NCBI GenBank assembly: GCA_013399115.1
Contig: VXAA01001087.1
Location: forward strand, 62,001 to 126,000
DNA length: 64,000 nucleotides
Direction of reading: 5' to 3'
From: Anseranas semipalmata
Lineage: Eukaryota; Chordata; Aves; Anseriformes; Anseranatidae
Made by a program: the position numbers and the translations under genes. Shown one piece after another: positions 12,521 through 26,300 of this stretch (positions are counted from its first letter, which is position 1; every line of letters starts with the position of its first letter). Under the pieces are notes generated by a model. The model was not told where the DNA came from. It made no database searches and saw nothing but the letters and a program-made list of their open reading frames with translations.

Positions 12521-15500
12521 CTACAAAGCAAAAAAGGGGATAGGGAAGACAAAAAGAAAAAAAGAAAAATCAGTAAGAAAGGCATGGCTAGACACCACCT
12601 CATGTTATACTGTGCAGCCCAACCAGGCTCATTCCTAAACTGAGGGAGGCAGACATGCTGGAGGGTTCAGCAAGACTGGCCCATCAGGTCACCCCCTTAC
12701 CAGCTCTACCCCAGGGCAAGGCTCCCAGGAAGCTGATAAGCAAGGAACGGGTGCACTTATCCCTCCTACTCATGCCTCTCTTTTGCCACGTAACTGTTTC
12801 TCAAAGATCCAGGGAGCTCAGGGTATCCCAAGCCAGCCCCATTCCTGTCATGCTGAATAGGACCTCAGAATTCCTCCCAGTGTCCCACAGACAGCCACCA
12901 CCACACCCAGCTACTATCCCCTCTTACCGTCCTGTCTCACCAAGCCCTGCTGGATATAGCGAATGTATGTGAAAAAGTTGCACACTGCTGTGATCTGAGG
13001 AAGAAAGAAAGAAAAAGGAGTCAGCTACAGAACTGCTTTGCCTATCAAGGGGCCTGCCACAGCATCCAGCAGGAATGCTCTTTGTGATCAGCACCTGAGA
13101 AATAGTACTACATATCACCAGACAGAAAGAGATAGGAAGAAAGCTAATAAAAATATCAAAGTTCTGGGCATCTGCAATACCATATCAGGATGTTGCACTA
13201 CCAACAACACACAGAGTGTGACAATTCCAGCCTACTGTGGGTTTGAGACACAAGTGATCACTATTTAATATGGCAGCAAAAGTCTATAAGCTTCTTTCTA
13301 GAGCACTGCTCTCTGACTCAGTGAAAATCTCTGGAGTTAAAAGTTTGTGCAGAAAGTGTGCGTGCAGGGAGGTAGGGGAGTTCATGACACATTACAGTGT
13401 TTTGGTGTAAGTGACAAAAATTAATCAGGCTAAGTCCATGTGTTGCAGGATTGGCTCTTCTGATATGCAACTCAGGAAAGCAAAAACTTCTAAATGCTCT
13501 GTTGAATCAGGGCCCTAGTGGCAACATTAATAAATCATTCACTTTCTCCCTTCCCTCCAAAGGAAAGGACAGTGTATTCCCACAACAATTTGAGTAAATA
13601 ATCTGTACCAGAACAGTAACAAAAGCCAGCATTTAAAGAGCAGAAAATCACAGTGCTTTATAAAAGAGAATTATAAATAAATACAAAAATCAAATTCCTG
13701 TAGCCATCAAACCATGGAAGAGAACACACTGAAGACAGGTTGCCTGAAGGAGCATAATGCAGAGCACCAGGGCCTGAGACAGGTCTGGAAACCACACTAG
13801 CCACTCAGACCAAGAGCCACCATAACTCTGAGAACAAACTCAAGCCCCATAGATCTTTGTCAGTTTGAGGACTGACGCAAGAGCTCCTCCATCTCAAGGC
13901 TTAGAACAATTTTGGAGGGCTGAGGCACCGTGGGAAGGCAGAAGACTCACCCTGGCCCTGCAGGATGGCGAAATGTAGTAGTAATTCCCAGAATCCCCCA
14001 GCATGATGCGGTGCTTGCAGATCCTGGAGAGGCCACTTAGAGCACACTTCCTGCAGGCAGAGAAAACAACACTTCAGCCTAGAACAATCCAGTAGCACAG
14101 CAGAGCACAGCAATGCAACAACGTCAAGACTATCCCCAAGAGATGGAAAGGGGAGCTCAGAAGCCAGACCCTTGCCAGTGAGCATTAAAAAGAAAAAAAC
14201 ATTGCTGATAACGAGCCTTTTGCTCCTAGGAAGATTCTAAAAATGGCAAGTTTAGGAGGCCTTAGGCTAAATATCTGGTACTATAAATTATTCCAGGCTC
14301 AAGCAAACCAAGGCATTACCCTTTCCCTGGCAAACAGCCTATGACAGAACCACAGAAAGTATTAAAGATGTGAGGCTGAAGCAAAGTATAACAAATATCA
14401 TCTGTCTGGGTGGAAATTAAAGATGGTTAAAAAGTTAGCTTAGTTCAGCTCTAGCCTCAAAGCTGCTAAATCACATTAAGTTAGTAACTTGTTAAGGGAT
14501 TAGAGATCCTCGATCACTGACTAATACTTCACTTACATTACAATTTGTGACCAGAACCCACTGTGAAGAGGAAAAAAAAATCAAAAGGAAGCCAATAAAG
14601 ATAAACACAGGATGGGGTGTTCTTGGCACATGCCTGACACACGCTCATTGAACAATTTGTCTAGAGATGAGAGAGAATGTAGAAGAGAGTGGTAGGAAGC
14701 CTGCATGTGAGCAACACTGTTACAGGCACATCTTTGCCTAGAAGGTGCTCTGCTTGAAGGTAATGGGGAAGAACAAAGAGAGAGAGCCCTGACTAAAATT
14801 GAATTTAATAACTGAATAAAGTCCCCTTTCTTAGTTTGGAAGATCATGTCACTCCTGCTAGTGTTCCTCTTCCTTGAGGCAATCTAAGTTGTCTGTCACA
14901 TCAGACATGGTCACACAGCTCTGGAGCAGCCATGCCCCAATTCCAATGGCATGGTGAGAACATCAGGTGGGAAAGATAATATGCAGCAAGAAGGGATCTC
15001 TTCTGACCTAGGCTCAAATCCACCTGGAGCACCAGCAATGTCAATAGTGCAAGGTGAGCTCAAAGGTCACACGATACAAGAACATGAGATAATACAGCTC
15101 TAATTTAACCCTTTCACCCTAGGTTATGCACAAACCTTCAGAGAATGTTAAAACAGTTTCTCTCTTAAGAGAGAAAAAAAAACCTCTTCCAAGCTGAAGG
15201 CACTATTACATCACTAAATTATCTCCCAGTCACTCAATTACAGTATATCAGCTCAGCTGATGTAATTCTTCTTACATAAAGAGTTCACTAAGTTGAACTT
15301 AACCACCACCAATCATAGGCTAGTGGCACACTCAGCTGAGCCCTCATAACTGACTGAGCCAGGCCTGGCCAAACTCCACCGTGCAGTGAGAAAAGACCAT
15401 TGGCAAAGAGAGGACAAGGGAGCATATGAAAGGTTCCTTACTTTGGTCCACCACAATCTTCTGCCGACACTTTCACTGCAGGCAGAGTCTGGGAAGCAAC

Positions 15501-18500
15501 AGGCTCAATGGTGAGTGTATTCTGCTCCACAGCCACTCGTACCAGCTCTGACAGCTGCAGCAAAGAGAAATGACTGCAGATACAGAAGTGCAAAGGTCAC
15601 CTCCCTAAAGGTGCACCTTTAGGTCTGTCAGACTGTGAAGTTTTTGTCTTCAGTTTCCAGCACTCACCTCCTGCTTAGTGAAGTCCAGACAAGGTCCTAC
15701 ATCTTCTCGGTAAATTCTGTCCAGAAAGGAGCAGGATTTATCCAAAGTTGGAGATTCCTTCCAGGACTGGAACTCAGCAAATAAAATGGAGTCGACCTGC
15801 AACAAAATGTCCAAGAGGAGAAAGAAGATGGAAGGTAGACGGAGGGAAAGATGCCATATCAGAAGGTATCTGTTACTATCCAGGTAGTGTAACTATAGAA
15901 CATCTAGTATGGCATCTAGAAAGGCTCAGACATCACAGAAGTGTCTCAGGGAAGCTGGCTTACTCCAACGATCTTTTGTCTCTCACCCATCTACAGTTCT
16001 GTGCCAGACCCATACAGCCACAGAGGGCTTATTCTGCCAGAAACCTGCAGACACCTGTCTCCCCCATCTTCCTCTAGGACAGGGCAGCATCACTGCTGAA
16101 GGAAAGCCATCACACAGCTGCTGAACTGACCAAGAGCACATTGCAGAAATGATGAGAGCAGCTGAATGGCAAAGCACAATGGCAACAACACCCAGGACAA
16201 AGAACACTTCTGTAAGGAAGGGATTGCTACAGAAAAGGATGAATTGGAAAAAAAAAAACTATTAATAACAGTCATCAGCAGGACTACATTCAGTGAGCCC
16301 AAGTAACAGGGTATACCAGCCCTTTAAAGGCCGCTCCAAGTCCAGAACTCTACTGTTTGGAGAGTTGCAGAAGTAATGGAAATGCTGGACAATCCAATAG
16401 CTGAATGTCAAACTCAGAGCAGGAATACCTTTCCCAATTCTAATGCCTGCTCACTGCCTTTTACAGATAGGCTTGCAAGAATTACTGCTCCTCAGCAACG
16501 AGGGACCCAAGGACAGAGTTTGCTCCCAACCCTTGACCAGCAGGAAGGTTGCTCCCTGCAACCCTGCCTGGCTGAAAATACTTCAGTCCTTGAGATTCTC
16601 TGGGACCTGACATCTAAACCTCAGGTGGCAGCCACCACCAACCTGACAGGGCATATCCTTAAAAGGCCAGCAAATCCCATTAAAGATGCTGAAAGGAAAA
16701 ACAAAACTAACAAAATATGCTGAGCAATACAAAGAACGTGAGTGAACAAAACTGAAAAAGGTCTGAGTTCTAGCACACTCACTCTGTGCTATGGAGACTG
16801 CTTACCTCATACCAGGAGACAGCTTCAGAGCCACAAGATGAAAAAACAAATTCGGAAAAACAAAGTGAAAATGGAGGTTAGCATAAAAGGAAGCTAGAAC
16901 TGAAAGGCTGAAAGTGTGAGAGGCAGATGGGTCCCACCCCTCACCAATCCTGTCCAGAAAGGTTACTTGCCACAAGGATGAGGAAACATCTGCCCCCAGT
17001 GCCTGCCAGCCTGGTTCATACGTGATGTGGATAGCCTTCCCATGGATGATGGAGCAGAGAGAGAGGAGAGCACGTAGCCCAGAGTTTGAGGCGAGAAGAG
17101 GAGACAGACAGTAAAAGAAAAGGTTTGAGAGAGACAGGCAAGAAAGGGAGGTAAAAATACACAAGACAAAAGAGAAGATACAAAAGCTCAAGGCCTCTCT
17201 TCCATGGAACAAAGCATGCTGCTCAAGACATCACATGGCCACAAACCACACCTTTTGACTTCAGTTTGAGGTGCAAAAAGGGAACAAAAATGCTGTAACT
17301 TTTAGGCACAATTCAGGATGGGACATGTTTTCCATAAAGCATCAAACATCAACTCTCCGAATGCCAGGTTCCCTCTTATCACTTCTCATACACGCCATTA
17401 AAGAACTTGAGAGACAGAAATGAGTAAATTAGCAAAAATCACCTCACCCTTGATAAACTTATTAGTCACTTCAGAAGCTGTAGCCCCAGGATTTTAAACC
17501 CCAGGATATCTGCAAGATGTGGAAGTTGTTTACACAAAGCAATGGAATCCAAAGCATTGACAGGTCTAGCTCTTTAACAAGTGAGTCACTTATAAGAGCT
17601 AGCATTTGTCTACACATCATCAACAAGAGCTTTGCTAAGACTGGGCTAAAAACAGCAAAATGAACTACCCAGTCAGTAAGTTCTCTCTGCTTACTGTAGG
17701 CAGATGGTAACTGCTACGAGGTAATGTGGTTTGCTATGGTAAGTGGTTCACCTAACTGGGTCCTCAGTTTGGAACTTCTCTATCCTGACTGGAGGAATGG
17801 TTGGCATTAGGAGATGTCACAGGACCTTAAAAGATTAAAACTGTTTTTTCCCCCCAGCCCTCCAATTAGCTTCTAGCCAACTACGTGTTTGACTCCAGCT
17901 TCCAGCGTATCTGAATTGTTCTCTGATTGACCAAGAGAAAACAGTACAGCAGGGCTTTCTTTGTTTTTCTTTCTGACACAGCTTTTGTTCCTCTCTGCCT
18001 GTGAACAGAGTTAAAGATCTTCATCTCTTGTAGCTACTGCTCTCAGGACAATGGTTATAGCCAATGCTGCCTGAAGCATTTAATCCAAACTAGCAACAAC
18101 TAGCAACTTCGCTATGTTGAAGTTGACAAGGTACATCCATTGAATTCACTGCCAAAAGGTAAGGCTGCCAGTGTTGCCAGCACAGTCTTGTTCGGTGAAA
18201 GTATTAGTTTCACTAGCAGCCCTTCTCTATACACATTTTCACACAAGCCAAGTGACCAGGTGTCTCCATGCTCTCTCAACAATTCTTCATGGCAGAAGCC
18301 AAAGCTCCAAAAAACAAAACAGAAACACACACACTAAGGAGACATATTCCCCCACCACCTTCTCACTCATTTTCATTATTACTGATCAAGTGCCACAACC
18401 TGTCTGCTTTCTGCTCTTCAGGGTAGTTGTGCACACATCTGGCTAGTGGAAAGTTCGCAGTCAGAAAAGTCCGACTAGCAGAAAAGCATTACACTCATTA

Positions 18501-21500
18501 TCACAGCAGGTGGAGGTCTATCAAATCATCATTGGAGGGAATTAAACAGGGTTTGGTTAAAAGATATTCACAAATGCTTTGTAGGCTTCTCTGCCCAGTT
18601 CCTACCAATGACAAAGGTAAACATTAAATATTTGCTCTGCAAAGAGGAAGAAGAACAGTGACCCAACAATGCCCAAGAACACAGAACAAGAGACTAGAAG
18701 TTGATGGAGGAGTCCTGGAGTCCAAATCCAGGCTATGACCATTAAAAGCTAAACTAGTTAAGAGAGAAGGAACAAAAGCAAATCATGCCAGAACAGGTAG
18801 TGGACTCAACTGCCACAATGCAGCAGAACAACTGGCTTCTGCTCAGCAACTCCTGACACATCTGCTCTCAGCACTGGTAAACTCCTGGATCCATCCATGC
18901 TCTCCAGGGATTCTTCAGTTCCTTCCTCTAGCAGTTGTCCTAACACAGACTTGAACGTGGTTCCCAGAAGGTGAAATCTCCACAAATAGAAAACCCTCCA
19001 GAGTTTGCCTCGGCACAGTGTAGGGAACAAGCCACACTTCTGCACAGACAGCTTCTCCCAATATCAAAACCACAGAAGTCTCCAGGAGGTCCCAGTCATA
19101 AGTCACCCAGCTCCCCAAGCACAGTGACAGCAGTGGCTCTAAGGCTGATGCAGTGAATGGCCCTCACCCACCTCTTTGCGCTCACGACTGACTGGCTCTG
19201 GATTCGCATTCTGGCTGGCAGCTGTGATGACTGCACTGCTGGTGCTCTTGTTACGCCCATGGCCTTTCCTGAAGACAGTTTTAGAAGGGCTCTGGAGCTG
19301 AGGGTGTAGCTCCCGGTTTGGAGAGGAAGGTGTGGATGTGATCACAAGAGTCTTCAGAGCTGTTACCTCTGCCTGCAGCATGTCAATCTGAGAGAGACAA
19401 GGCAAGAGTCAAAAGCACCTTCAGAACCTGCTGAACTTGCTGCACCACACTAAACACACTAAAGCCACAGGGAACCAGCGACAATCCCACTCGTGAAGCC
19501 TTCTCCCCATTCTCCCAAATGCCCAGTATTACCCAAAATTTTAAACAGGGAAAGAAAAACTATTTGTGAATCCGTCCCTCTGCTCCTCAATCCGAGTACA
19601 TCTTGTGCCAGACTCTTTTTAGACCCAATAACTCAGAAGCAATTCCTCTCTCCAAGAAGGAACCAGTTCAGCAGCCCTGTGATGCAGCGTTGTCAGGAAA
19701 TTCCAGCTCCCTACTCTATCCATCCATACAGTTGTGGCAATTAAACAGCAGATTACTTCTATGTGGTTCTCCTGACATCCATTTCTCAAAGAGGAGATGA
19801 TCAGCAGTAGACTACAAGAAGGCCTTTTCCCCTTCAGTCAGTGTCTGCTGGAGAGGGAACAGAGCAAATGCAGCCTCTCAGAGAGACTGACTGCAGGCAC
19901 TTTACTCTCCTGTAGCCAACAAACAGCACCAGGGCCAGGCTGGGCAGAGATCACACCAACCCAGCACAGAGATCAAGTCACAGACAGCACAGTTCTCACC
20001 TTTCCCCGTGCCTCCTTCAGCTGTTTCTCCGATGCCGCCTGTTTCGTGTTTGCTTCTCTCACCATCTTGTGTGCTTCCTGGACCAGAAAGAGTTTCAGTC
20101 TGCCTGTTGCAGCCCCATCTCATAAAGCCACTAAGGCAGGCTAAAGCTCTGCCATATCACAAGCAAGCAGGGGGACAGACATCACTGCCACATCCGAGGG
20201 TTTTACTCTATCAGATGTGAACAGTTTTCCCCCCAGGAATTTCCCAGAAAGAGGGTCTCAGCATTAGGGCCTGGAGTGCATCCCCCTTTCTAGGAGTATA
20301 GTTGGCTAAATGTAAGAGTTTAGCTGGCCAAATCCAAGGTCATCATTTTCATTGATAAAACATGCTGTGAAGAAAGCTAGAAGCAAGGGCCTGCCCCTCC
20401 TTGCCCTTGGGATTTACCTTAAAGCCAAGGTTTTAATGTTGGCTTTTAATGTTGGTTTTAATGTTTAACCCAGGCCTTCTCATCAGCCAATAGCAGTTGT
20501 GTCTGCACCCAATCCAATATTTCTGCAATTCCGACTCAAACCCACTGGCTTAGTTTCCTGGCTTGACCTCAGATGTGTGTCATCACTGCAGACTTGCTGG
20601 TCTCTTTCACTCACTGGACTGTTTCTCCGATCACTCTCTGGCACAGATCCTGATCCAGACTCACTGCTCCACATCCTTGCTCCTCCATTGGCAAGGTCAC
20701 TGCTCTACTGCTCTTGCCTGACTTGTTATTGCACTCTGCTCCCACTTCCTTTGTGGAATGGCCAGCCCTCACTGCTCTGGGCATGGCTGCAACACAGCAG
20801 GAGTGGTAGCTCAGGTAGGGACTAAACAAGGCTAGCTTAAAAGCATCTCCCACTGGAAGGATGAGGTGGGTGGTGTCAGTCCCAGCTGAGGCCAACCCAC
20901 AGCACTGTCTGGAAGCACTCTGTCCAAGGCCACCAAAGGAAGGAGAAAGCCTCCAGCTGCACTGTCTCTAAGTTCACTCTGAGCCCAGGCAGCCTGATGT
21001 CCAGAAGGGGGATGCTCTCTTGGCCCTTACACTCAGCGTCAGCCTGTGTCTCAAAGGTAATAGTTGGGCTCTAACTTTCCTCACTGTCCAGTCAGATCTA
21101 GATATTAGAGCTGTTGGTAAATGAGATCTTGTCAGGATAGAGCATGACAAGAATCACATTACCAACCACACAACCAGGCCTTCTGAACACTTGCTGGAGC
21201 TGAGCATACAGAGGACATCCAACTTGCTCCCACCCCAACCAAGGGCTGACACGAGCCAGGGAATCATCTCTGCTACACAGCAGTTGCTGTTCAGATTACC
21301 AAGCAGGCACAGGAGAGGGACAGAGAATCATGCTCACCTCCAGCTCCAGGCATCCCCATGTCTGGTTTTGCTTGGGTTTGTAACCATGTACCCATACCTG
21401 CTGTGCTCTTTATGTCACCCCACAGCTGCTGGAGGGGAAAGAAGCTCATGCAACACCCCCCCGCCCATGCCAGGAGCAAGTACCAGCCCCTGGGAGGCTC

Positions 21501-23352
21501 TGCTTGCCGCACTGCGCAGCTTTCCAAATACGAGAGAACAACAGAGGGAAGAAGGAAACTGTGGGAGGTGATATGAGTATGGAACCTCAAAGAAAGTCTA
21601 CCTCAAAGGAGTTGGAAGTGAGCTTAGTTTAAGAAATAATGGGAAAAGGAAAACGGTGGTACCTCAAACAGGCTAGCTGTTAACTCCTCTAGTTCCTGCT
21701 CCAGCTGTTCCCTGACTTTAGACAGTCTCTCACATTCTTTGTCCTTCAGCTTCAGCTCCTGTTGAGGAAGTTGAGAGGGATGCATGAGCTCCTAGCAGGC
21801 CGCAGCAGTGCTGATGTCTGTCTGGCCCCACCTGTCAATCACACCCCTTCTTCCCTACCCCTTCAAGGATCCCAGGCCCAATACTCCCGCTGCAACACTC
21901 AGTGCCACCAAAGGCATCCCTCCACAAGTTGTAGCAGGCTTTTCAGGTTGGAATTGCTCATTTGCCATTATCAATGGGGCTCCATAGTAAGCACTGCCTG
22001 CCTCAAGCTGCTTTCTACATATCAGAGATCCCTGTAGCAGGTTTCCAGGACTAATTTGGATGTTGGCACAGGGACTTTGGGCCATCCTAGTAATTGATGT
22101 CTTGCTCCAAAGCACTTTATGGCCACCTCAATCTCTCTCCTCTTTTGCCTACTCCAGACTGCTGCACAGTCACATTCAGACCCTGCTCCCCTACCACCTC
22201 TACAAAAAAACCCACTGCTCAAGTCTGTGCCTCCATCCTCAGCTCTTCTCACAAACTCTGGGCTTTACCTTTTGTGCTTTGTGCAGCTCTTCCTTCAGGA
22301 ACTCAGACCCCTTTTCACGGATCTCCACTGAAGAGCTGCGGAGACGCGAGACATTGCGCTGCTCAGTGGAGTGGTTCTCATCCCCACTTCCTGCATCCTG
22401 GCATCCAGACTCTGGCTCCTCCTTGCTGCCTTTGGATGGCATTAGTGGTTTCCAGTATCCCACAGCTGGTTCCTTCTGGCTGTCTTCCTCAAAATGGGTC
22501 TGGCTGTGGGGTACAAGCACAGTGAAACTTTATATGGGGGGTTATCAGCACACTTACCAGGCTGAGAAGCAGCCTCAGAGGCAACATCAAGACAGGCCAG
22601 ACTGGGTTTCCCCAACATTTCAAGAAGGCTGAGTAGTATTGCACCAAACAGGGCATTTGGTCGTGTGCTTTGCTTGCTGGTGGAGCTGCAATGGGCACTC
22701 AAAAGGTTGTGGGCCTCTGTGCTACAGGAATTTGACTCTTGAAACTGAAAAGCACCAGACCTCATCCAAAACCAGGACTAGGAAACGATTCACAGCCCTC
22801 CTCTAACACTCCCAACACATCTACCTCCACGCTCTCAAAGGCACAGAAGTGAGGCAGGGAGGGTGATGGTGTAGGAAGAGGCCAAGATTGGCTTAGGGGA
22901 CCTCCTTTGTGCCCAGCAGCAGCACCAGTTCCTTTATCCTGGGCTTGTTTACCCTCAGCAGAAGACTTTCTAGTGAGGGAAACTCCTAAAGAAACCATTT
23001 TCTCACAAGCAGTTCTTCAAACAGGGACTGAAAGAACCACCAGGGACACAGTACAGAGCCCAGGAGCCTGTTACAAAGCAACTCCTTAGGGAGATCGGGA
23101 TTCCTGTACAAGGGGTGGAACAGCAGTTGCCTCCCTTATCTCTGTATCAGTCAGTCCCCAGTCAGGTAGCATCAAACCACTGAGAAGCAAGCACAAGTCT
23201 GAAGGAAGATAAGAAGCCTCCTTTCAAAAGAATGCAACTTCTAAACCCAATCAAGTGCTGCAAAGATTAGCAAGACACCTGATGGGTTAAGGCTGAAATA
23301 CACGTGCAGAGGCAATGACCCCATGGGACAGGTAGTACTGGATACTTACCAT
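12438..23352 (-). CDS. RAB3IL1: RAB3IL1 (GRAB), Rab3A-interacting guanine nucleotide exchange factor, whole coding region
   Basis: A Sec2-family exchange factor for Rab3A/Rab8-type GTPases in exocytosis. Coding exons run 22269-22499, 21663-21758, 20000-20077, 19172-19387, 15668-15796, 15442-15554, 13951-14050, 12928-12994 and 12438-12520. All have GT-AG borders and compatible phases. An in-frame ATG closes an upstream exon at 23350-23352, giving 371 aa (the human protein has 382). The first exons encode the Sec2 coiled coil ([56 protein letters not shown]). A Ser/Thr-rich linker with KSTSSAV follows, then the conserved C-terminal domain ([25 protein letters not shown]). The wording of the first exon and the position next to BEST1 favour RAB3IL1 over its paralogue RAB3IP. 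The coding exons are intact; only the start exon is uncertain. Confidence 0.93.
12928..12994 (-). CDS. RAB3IL1: RAB3IL1 exon, [19 protein letters not shown]
   Basis: 67 bases encoding the most conserved C-terminal stretch of RAB3IL1/RAB3IP. Donor GTAAGA, acceptor TTCTTCCTCAG; ends in phase 1. Confidence 0.95.
13951..14050 (-). CDS. RAB3IL1: RAB3IL1 exon, KCALSG...[11 protein letters not shown]
   Basis: 100 bases. Encodes the cysteine-containing segment [15 protein letters not shown] followed by [11 protein letters not shown], which matches the RAB3IL1/RAB3IP family. Canonical GTGAGT donor and CTGCAG acceptor. Confidence 0.95.
15442..15554 (-). CDS. RAB3IL1: RAB3IL1 exon, [20 protein letters not shown]
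   Basis: 113 bases. Encodes the family segment [14 protein letters not shown] and ends in the EDCGGPK motif split across the splice site. Donor GTAAGG, acceptor GCTGCAG. Confidence 0.94.
15668..15796 (-). CDS. RAB3IL1: RAB3IL1 exon, [20 protein letters not shown]
   Basis: 129 bases, phase 0 at both ends. Encodes [19 protein letters not shown] and [15 protein letters not shown], characteristic of RAB3IL1. Donor GTGAGT, acceptor GTTGCAG. Confidence 0.95.
19172..19387 (-). CDS. RAB3IL1: RAB3IL1 exon, end of coiled coil and Ser/Thr linker
   Basis: 216 bases, phase 0 at both ends. Starts with [20 protein letters not shown], the end of the Sec2 coiled coil, then a basic and Ser-rich linker ([13 protein letters not shown]). 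Donor GTGGGT, acceptor CTCTCAG. Confidence 0.95.
20000..20077 (-). CDS. RAB3IL1: RAB3IL1 exon, [20 protein letters not shown]
   Basis: 78 bases of Sec2 coiled coil, in-frame at both borders (GTGAGA donor, GGTCCAG acceptor). Confidence 0.95.
21663..21758 (-). CDS. RAB3IL1: RAB3IL1 exon, [18 protein letters not shown]
   Basis: 96 bases encoding the central Rab-binding coiled coil, ending EELTASLFE. Donor GTACCA is a non-consensus GT site; acceptor AACAG. Confidence 0.95.
22269..22499 (-). CDS. RAB3IL1: RAB3IL1 first large coding exon
   Basis: Encodes an acidic N-terminal region, then [20 protein letters not shown], the start of the Sec2 coiled coil. Donor GTAAAG. The upstream border is ambiguous: the minus strand reads CCCCACAGCCAG, so the exon can start at 22503 or 22499. 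Only the 22499 start keeps frame with an upstream ATG that ends an exon at 23350-23352. Confidence 0.88.
23350..23352 (-). CDS. RAB3IL1: Proposed RAB3IL1 start codon at an exon end
   Basis: The minus strand reads CCAAGATG followed by GTAAGTATC, an ATG with a purine at -3 placed directly before a near-perfect donor. Joining it to the acceptor at 22499 gives an uninterrupted 371-residue frame. The upstream limit of this exon is not visible. Confidence 0.35.
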
Positions 23353-23359
23353 CTTGGTC

Positions 23360-26300
23360 ACTTATCCTGACAGGCAAAGGATGGTGCTGCAGCCCTGCTC
23401 TGAACTAGGAGTAATATTAGCTGATATAAGCCTACCTGCCCTGCCCTCACATTCATTGAGCGACTCATGCAGTTTCTATCACATACGTGTCTCAGTTCTG
23501 CAAACACATGTAATAATTCTGCAGCTATAAGAATTAAGCTCTTAATTAAGTATAAGAGGAATGCTGAGGAATTTATCTGGAATAAGCTGCACACACACAA
23601 ATATTGTTGCAAGCATGGTTAAACTAGCAGTTCACCAGTACCTAGAACATCCTTCTCTTAAATACAAGTCCAGAAAAGATATCTGGCAAATTCATTTGCT
23701 GTGGGTGTAAGCATGCATATGTAAGAATACACAGTGAACATCCATCCGTGACTTTCAGTTCTGAAGTCCCTCAGAGCTCAGACTGACTCTAAGCAAACAC
23801 TGGAAGGCAGAGCAGACATACAAAATTCGAACTTATTCATTTCTCCTCTATTTCATCTTTAAAAAGCCCAGTAAATGCAGTTAACAACTGCATGCAGATA
23901 TTGCCTCCCTATTGAATTACTTCACTCTTTTGGCATGGATTCCTTTCAGACCAGCAACACATACGAGGAGATAGCAGTCTCAAGTGATGACTCTGGGGGA
24001 AACCTCTACTTCTATCCCGGGATCTTCAAGAATCACACCAAGTATAGTTTGAGATACCCAGCCTGCATTCCCTTTAAGAAGGGCTGGTTTCTAAACAGCG
24101 AAGTACTCTCTCTCAGTTAGCCAAATCTGGACACACGAAACTTAGTAGGTGAAGCAAAGTTATTAGTAACTCCTGGTTTTACCCTTCTCAACTAGCATGT
24201 CTTAGGTACTTTTAACACAGGACAAAGCAGGAAAACTAAAGACAGCTATTCTAGGAATCCCATTCTTGACAACTTTCAGAGAGAAACAGATTGCAGATGG
24301 CTTATTTAGGACTCCAGCAAACACCCAGTTGGCCTAAGTTGAGGGACGCTGCTTCCCAAACTAAAGAGAGTAGAGAGAAAAAGACAGTACAGCTCTCACA
24401 TTCCCTAGCAATATACAGACCCTAACCCTCTTCACTGCAAACCTAGCCTTCAAGCCCACTCCTCTTTAAACTATTGTTTTTCCACCAAATCTCTCCACAG
24501 TGCTGTCAAAGACAGTGTATTCTCATTGAGCTAAGATGAAGCCCTACTTCTTAGTTCCAATGGCTGGCAACTACAGATGTGATAGAGACAGGAAATCAGA
24601 AAAGTCACCCAGGACACTGCTCCCCAGTGCTCAGTAGGACTTTATCAACTGTTGGCAGACTAACGCAGACCATGGAAGAGGGTGATGAATTGAGTAGCCT
24701 CTGCAACTGCTGGGGTCTTATGAGAGGAAAACGTAGACTTGAATGTCCACACGGCAGGGCACTGCAATCACAGTGTTGCCTAGAGTGTGTGCATCACTCC
24801 TCCTTCATGCACTGAACTGTCCTCACACGGTCACCTGTCATCTAAAGTCAGAGGGAACGCAATCAAGCCTTGCATACACAGAAGCTTTCTATCGTGTCCA
24901 GGCAGTCAGCAGCACTCGCACACTGCACTGCAGATTAACCAGCTGCTAGTTATCTCTCCGTCACAAGCTTTAGCTGCGCTGTGGTGCTATCCTTTTCCAC
25001 GCACAGCATCAATCCCTCCTCCTGCACACTTTCTGGCTACTGTTCCTTGCCCACTACCTTCTCCTGCAAAGAAGCTATCATCTTTTATCATTTAGTGTCA
25101 CTTTCTGTTCTTCCCTTTTTCCAGTCTCAGTTTTTTCTCCTGGTCTTGCTCCACCTCCTGCATTACAACAAGGCTACACTCTCTCCCCCTCACCCTGACT
25201 CCAGCCCTATACTGCACAACAGAGCACAGACTGCAGACACTGGGCTTATCTCCTCAGCCATGCACAGTTCAACACAACCTTGATCCCCTTCATCTCACCC
25301 AAATAAAAAAAAATAAAATAAAAATGCAGTCAAATTGTGAGGCCCAGCTGCAGAGAAGCCTTTTTCACCTAGGTTATGCCACCTGGCAACAGCACGGTGC
25401 TATTGCCTTTTCTAGTCAAATTGCCCTGGGGCAATGAGAGCACCTTCCTTCCCCCCAAAGCTGTACATGAGCAACAGCTGTCCACGGTGATCTTTCAAAG
25501 AGGGGAAGAAGCAGCAGCTAGCAGCTAATTCAGCTTAGATATTACAGGAATAGTGTGGAAAAGACAGGGAAAACTCCGAATCCTTGGAAGACTAAGAGCA
25601 TGGGACCATCCATGATGCCATGCCATGCAAACTGGACAGCATTTTTACTATAGAAGTGGGAAAGGAGGACATGCAGTCAGAATCACAGATTTTGCTGGCC
25701 TCTTCATTGAGCAAGAAGAACTGAGAGCATCAACTCTGGAAGGCAGGAAAGGATACAGAAGGAATTGGGGTCCTGTTGGCTTCACCTGGTTTTACTGAAC
25801 ATCCACTGGAAAGATCTAGAAAGGGAGGCTCATTCTGGTGATAATACTAAATTTGGAAGTGTAGAAAATAACATAAAAGGGTACCATGGGGAAAGGGCAT
25901 GAAAATAAAATTAATTTTTAGTCAGAGGGAAAAGGACAGACAGTGCTGCTATGCAAAGATAATTCATCTTGAGCTATTCAATACACTGGAACTGCTAGAT
26001 AAAAAAGCAATACACACAAATGCATACGCCTGAATGACTCATGACCAACAGGAATTCCCATACTGTGCAGGCATCTACTCTTTCAGGTGCAAGAGAGCAG
26101 ACAAGTGCATGCTACACAGTCTTCAGACTGTGCAGCACTTGTTTTATCCAGTTATGCTGCTCTGTCAATGCATTTGGTTAATCAGAGAAAAGGCAGAACT
26201 GCACAGAAGAAATAAAATGGTTTAGAAGGGTTGAGATTAGCTAACATGTACCACTTACCTAAACAGCAACACTGCTAATAGAATAAGTAGGTTTCCAAAG

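Noticed and set aside
16802..17212. 136-codon minus-strand frame in a RAB3IL1 intron
   Set aside because: Leu/Ser/Phe-rich frame from purine-rich plus-strand sequence; RAB3IL1 exons on either side join in phase without it.
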